A stretch of 5,451 bases of DNA from Moraxellaceae bacterium (lineage in GTDB: Bacteria > Pseudomonadota > Gammaproteobacteria > Pseudomonadales > Moraxellaceae), in contig JAUXNL010000144.1 in NCBI GenBank assembly GCA_030684415.1, positions 1 to 5,451 on the forward strand, given 5' to 3'. Positions 4,070 to 5,451 of this stretch are shown in pieces. The translations under genes were made by a program, and so were the position numbers. The notes under the pieces were generated by a model, which worked only from the letters and a program-made list of their open reading frames with translations, was not told the DNA's origin and did not search any database. Every line of letters begins with the position of its first letter. The stretch's first letter is position 1.

Positions 4070-5451
4070 TGGCGCTTTTGCAAATTGCCGAACCCGGCCT
4101 CAGTACGGCACCGCACCGGCATCGTCTGGCGGCGGGCATTGATCTGGGCACCACTAATTCGCTGGTAGCCACGGTACAAAGTGGCAAGGCCAGAACGCTG
4201 CCCGATTCGGCCGGCCGGCATTTGCTGCCCTCGGTCGTGCGTTATTTTCCGGATGGTGAGCGTCGGGTAGGTGTGGATGCCAAAACCGCTGCCGCCAGTG
4301 ATCCGCTCAACACGATTGTGTCGGTAAAGCGTTTGATGGGGCGCGGCCTTGCCGATGTGAAAATGCTCGGTAGCGAGTTGCCCTACCGTTTTGCCGGGGG
4401 TGATGCCGGCATGCCCTATCTGATTACGGCGGCGGGTGAGAAAAGCCCGGTGCAGGTCTCGGCAGACATTCTCGCCGTGCTGCGGGCACGCGCTGAAGCG
4501 GCGTTGGGTGGCGAGCTGACAGGCGTCGTGATTACCGTGCCTGCGTATTTTGATGAGGCGCAGCGGCAGGCCACCAAGGATGCTGCTCAACTCGCGGGCC
4601 TGAAGCTGCTGCGTTTGCTGAATGAGCCGACGGCGGCTGCCGTGGCCTACGGCCTCGACAAGGGTGCCGAAGGCATTCATGCCATTTTCGATCTGGGCGG
4701 TGGCACCTTCGATATTTCCATCCTGCGCTTGCACAAAGGCGTGTTCGAGGTGATGGCCACCGGTGGCGATTCGGCATTGGGGGGCGATGATTTTGATCAT
4801 GCGATTGCCCGCTGGGTGCTGGCGCAGACTGGTGAGAGCAACCCCGATGCGCAGCGCCAGCGCGAGTTGTTGGATGCCGCTTGTGCGGCCAAGGAAGCCT
4901 TGACCTCGGTCGACGTGACGACACTCGCTTTTGCCGGCCGTGTATTCGAGCTGACACGCGATGCGTTCGAGGGGCTGGTCGCTGCGCTCATAGAGCGCAC
5001 GCTCAAGGCTTGTCGCCGTACCTTGCGCGATGCTGGCATCAGCGCAGCAGATGTGCAGGATGTGGTCATGGTGGGCGGCGCCACGCGCATACCGATGGTG
5101 CGCAAAAAAGTGGCGGAATTTTTTGGTCGCGAGCCATTGACCAGTATTGATCCCGATAAGGTCGTGGCGGTAGGCGCTGCGTTGCAGGCGGATGTGCTCG
5201 CCGGCAACAAGCCCGATGCCGACATGCTGTTGCTGGATGTGATTCCACTCTCGCTCGGCCTTGAAACCATGGGCGGACTGGTCGAGAAAATCGTCCCGCG
5301 CAACACGACCATTCCTGTCGCCATGGCGCAGGAGTTCACGACCTTCAAAGACGGGCAGACAGCACTGGCCGTGCATGTGGTGCAGGGCGAACGCGAGCTG
5401 GTGAGCGATTGCCGCTCACTGGCCCGCTTCGAGTTGCGCGGCATTCCACCG
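4069..5451 (+). CDS. hscA: Fe-S assembly Hsp70 chaperone HscA (3' truncated by window edge)
   Basis: Specialised Hsp70 that binds the LPPVK motif of IscU and, with HscB, uses ATP to drive cluster transfer. 461 residues are visible of about 616 in E. coli; the frame is open to the last base. It begins MALLQIAEPGL like E. coli HscA. The ATPase domain shows the phosphate-1 loop DLGTTNS (25-31), NEPTAAAVAYG, phosphate-2 DLGGGTFD (208-215), GGDDFDH and VMVGGATRIP. The linker LLLDVIPLSLG starts at 387, followed by the first part of the substrate-binding domain (NTTIPV, FTTFKDGQTAL, GERELV). The C-terminal lid lies outside. LLLD in the linker and the N-terminal extension before the P-loop distinguish it from DnaK. 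Its ATG shares one base with the hscB stop, implying translational coupling. fdx would be expected next. Confidence 0.97.
   Translation, partial: MALLQIAEPGLSTAPHRHRLAAGIDLGTTNSLVATVQSGKARTLPDSAGRHLLPSVVRYFPDGERRVGVDAKTAAASDPLNTIVSVKRLMGRGLADVKMLGSELPYRFAGGDAGMPYLITAAGEKSPVQVSADILAVLRARAEAALGGELTGVVITVPAYFDEAQRQATKDAAQLAGLKLLRLLNEPTAAAVAYGLDKGAEGIHAIFDLGGGTFDISILRLHKGVFEVMATGGDSALGGDDFDHAIARWVLAQTGESNPDAQRQRELLDAACAAKEALTSVDVTTLAFAGRVFELTRDAFEGLVAALIERTLKACRRTLRDAGISAADVQDVVMVGGATRIPMVRKKVAEFFGREPLTSIDPDKVVAVGAALQADVLAGNKPDADMLLLDVIPLSLGLETMGGLVEKIVPRNTTIPVAMAQEFTTFKDGQTALAVHVVQGERELVSDCRSLARFELRGIPP

Noticed and set aside
3934..5376. Open frame of about 480 codons on the - strand opposite hscA
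   Set aside because: Antisense to hscA with its full set of Hsp70 motifs; the translation is low in complexity and resembles no family I know, so it is a shadow.
1..5451. Mobile elements, tRNA or rRNA genes, CRISPR arrays, phage genes
   Set aside because: None seen. The window is a continuous conserved housekeeping operon with no transposase, no spaced repeat array and no sign of recent transfer.

Overview
The window carries a compact housekeeping gene cluster, all on the + strand: the 3' end of cysE, then iscR, iscS, iscU, iscA, hscB and the first three quarters of hscA. This is the ISC iron-sulfur cluster assembly operon preceded by a serine acetyltransferase gene. The proteins match the Escherichia coli ISC proteins closely in length, residue numbering and motifs. 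A cysE gene directly before iscR is known from Azotobacter, Pseudomonas and some Betaproteobacteria. With the fairly GC-rich sequence, this points to a Gamma- or Betaproteobacterium; the genus cannot be named from the sequence alone.

Layout. Bases 1-516 hold the cysE C-terminal half. Bases 517-665 hold a hairpin after cysE, two abutting type 1 IscR operators and a sigma70-like promoter whose -35 lies inside the second operator. iscR (666-1142) and iscS (1228-2445) follow. A 119-base gap with strong hairpins separates iscS from iscU (2565-2948), and iscA (2951-3274) follows iscU after 2 bases. A 252-base gap then precedes hscB (probably GTG 3527 to 4069). It contains a long hairpin and an imperfect copy of the hairpin's left arm that could pair instead with the same right arm. 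hscB and hscA (4069 to the window end) overlap by one base.

How the genes work together. CysE makes O-acetylserine for cysteine synthesis. IscS takes sulfur from cysteine and passes it to the scaffold IscU, where the [2Fe-2S] cluster is built. HscB (J-protein) and HscA (Hsp70) bind IscU through its LPPVK motif and drive cluster release. IscA is an A-type carrier. IscR, when it carries a [2Fe-2S] cluster, represses the operon through the two operators, closing a feedback loop on cluster supply.

The coding content is conventional and I see no new protein system. The less ordinary material is in the non-coding gaps, which divide the transcript into iscRS, iscUA and hscBA blocks. The structures there could set differential expression, but that is inferred from base-pairing alone.
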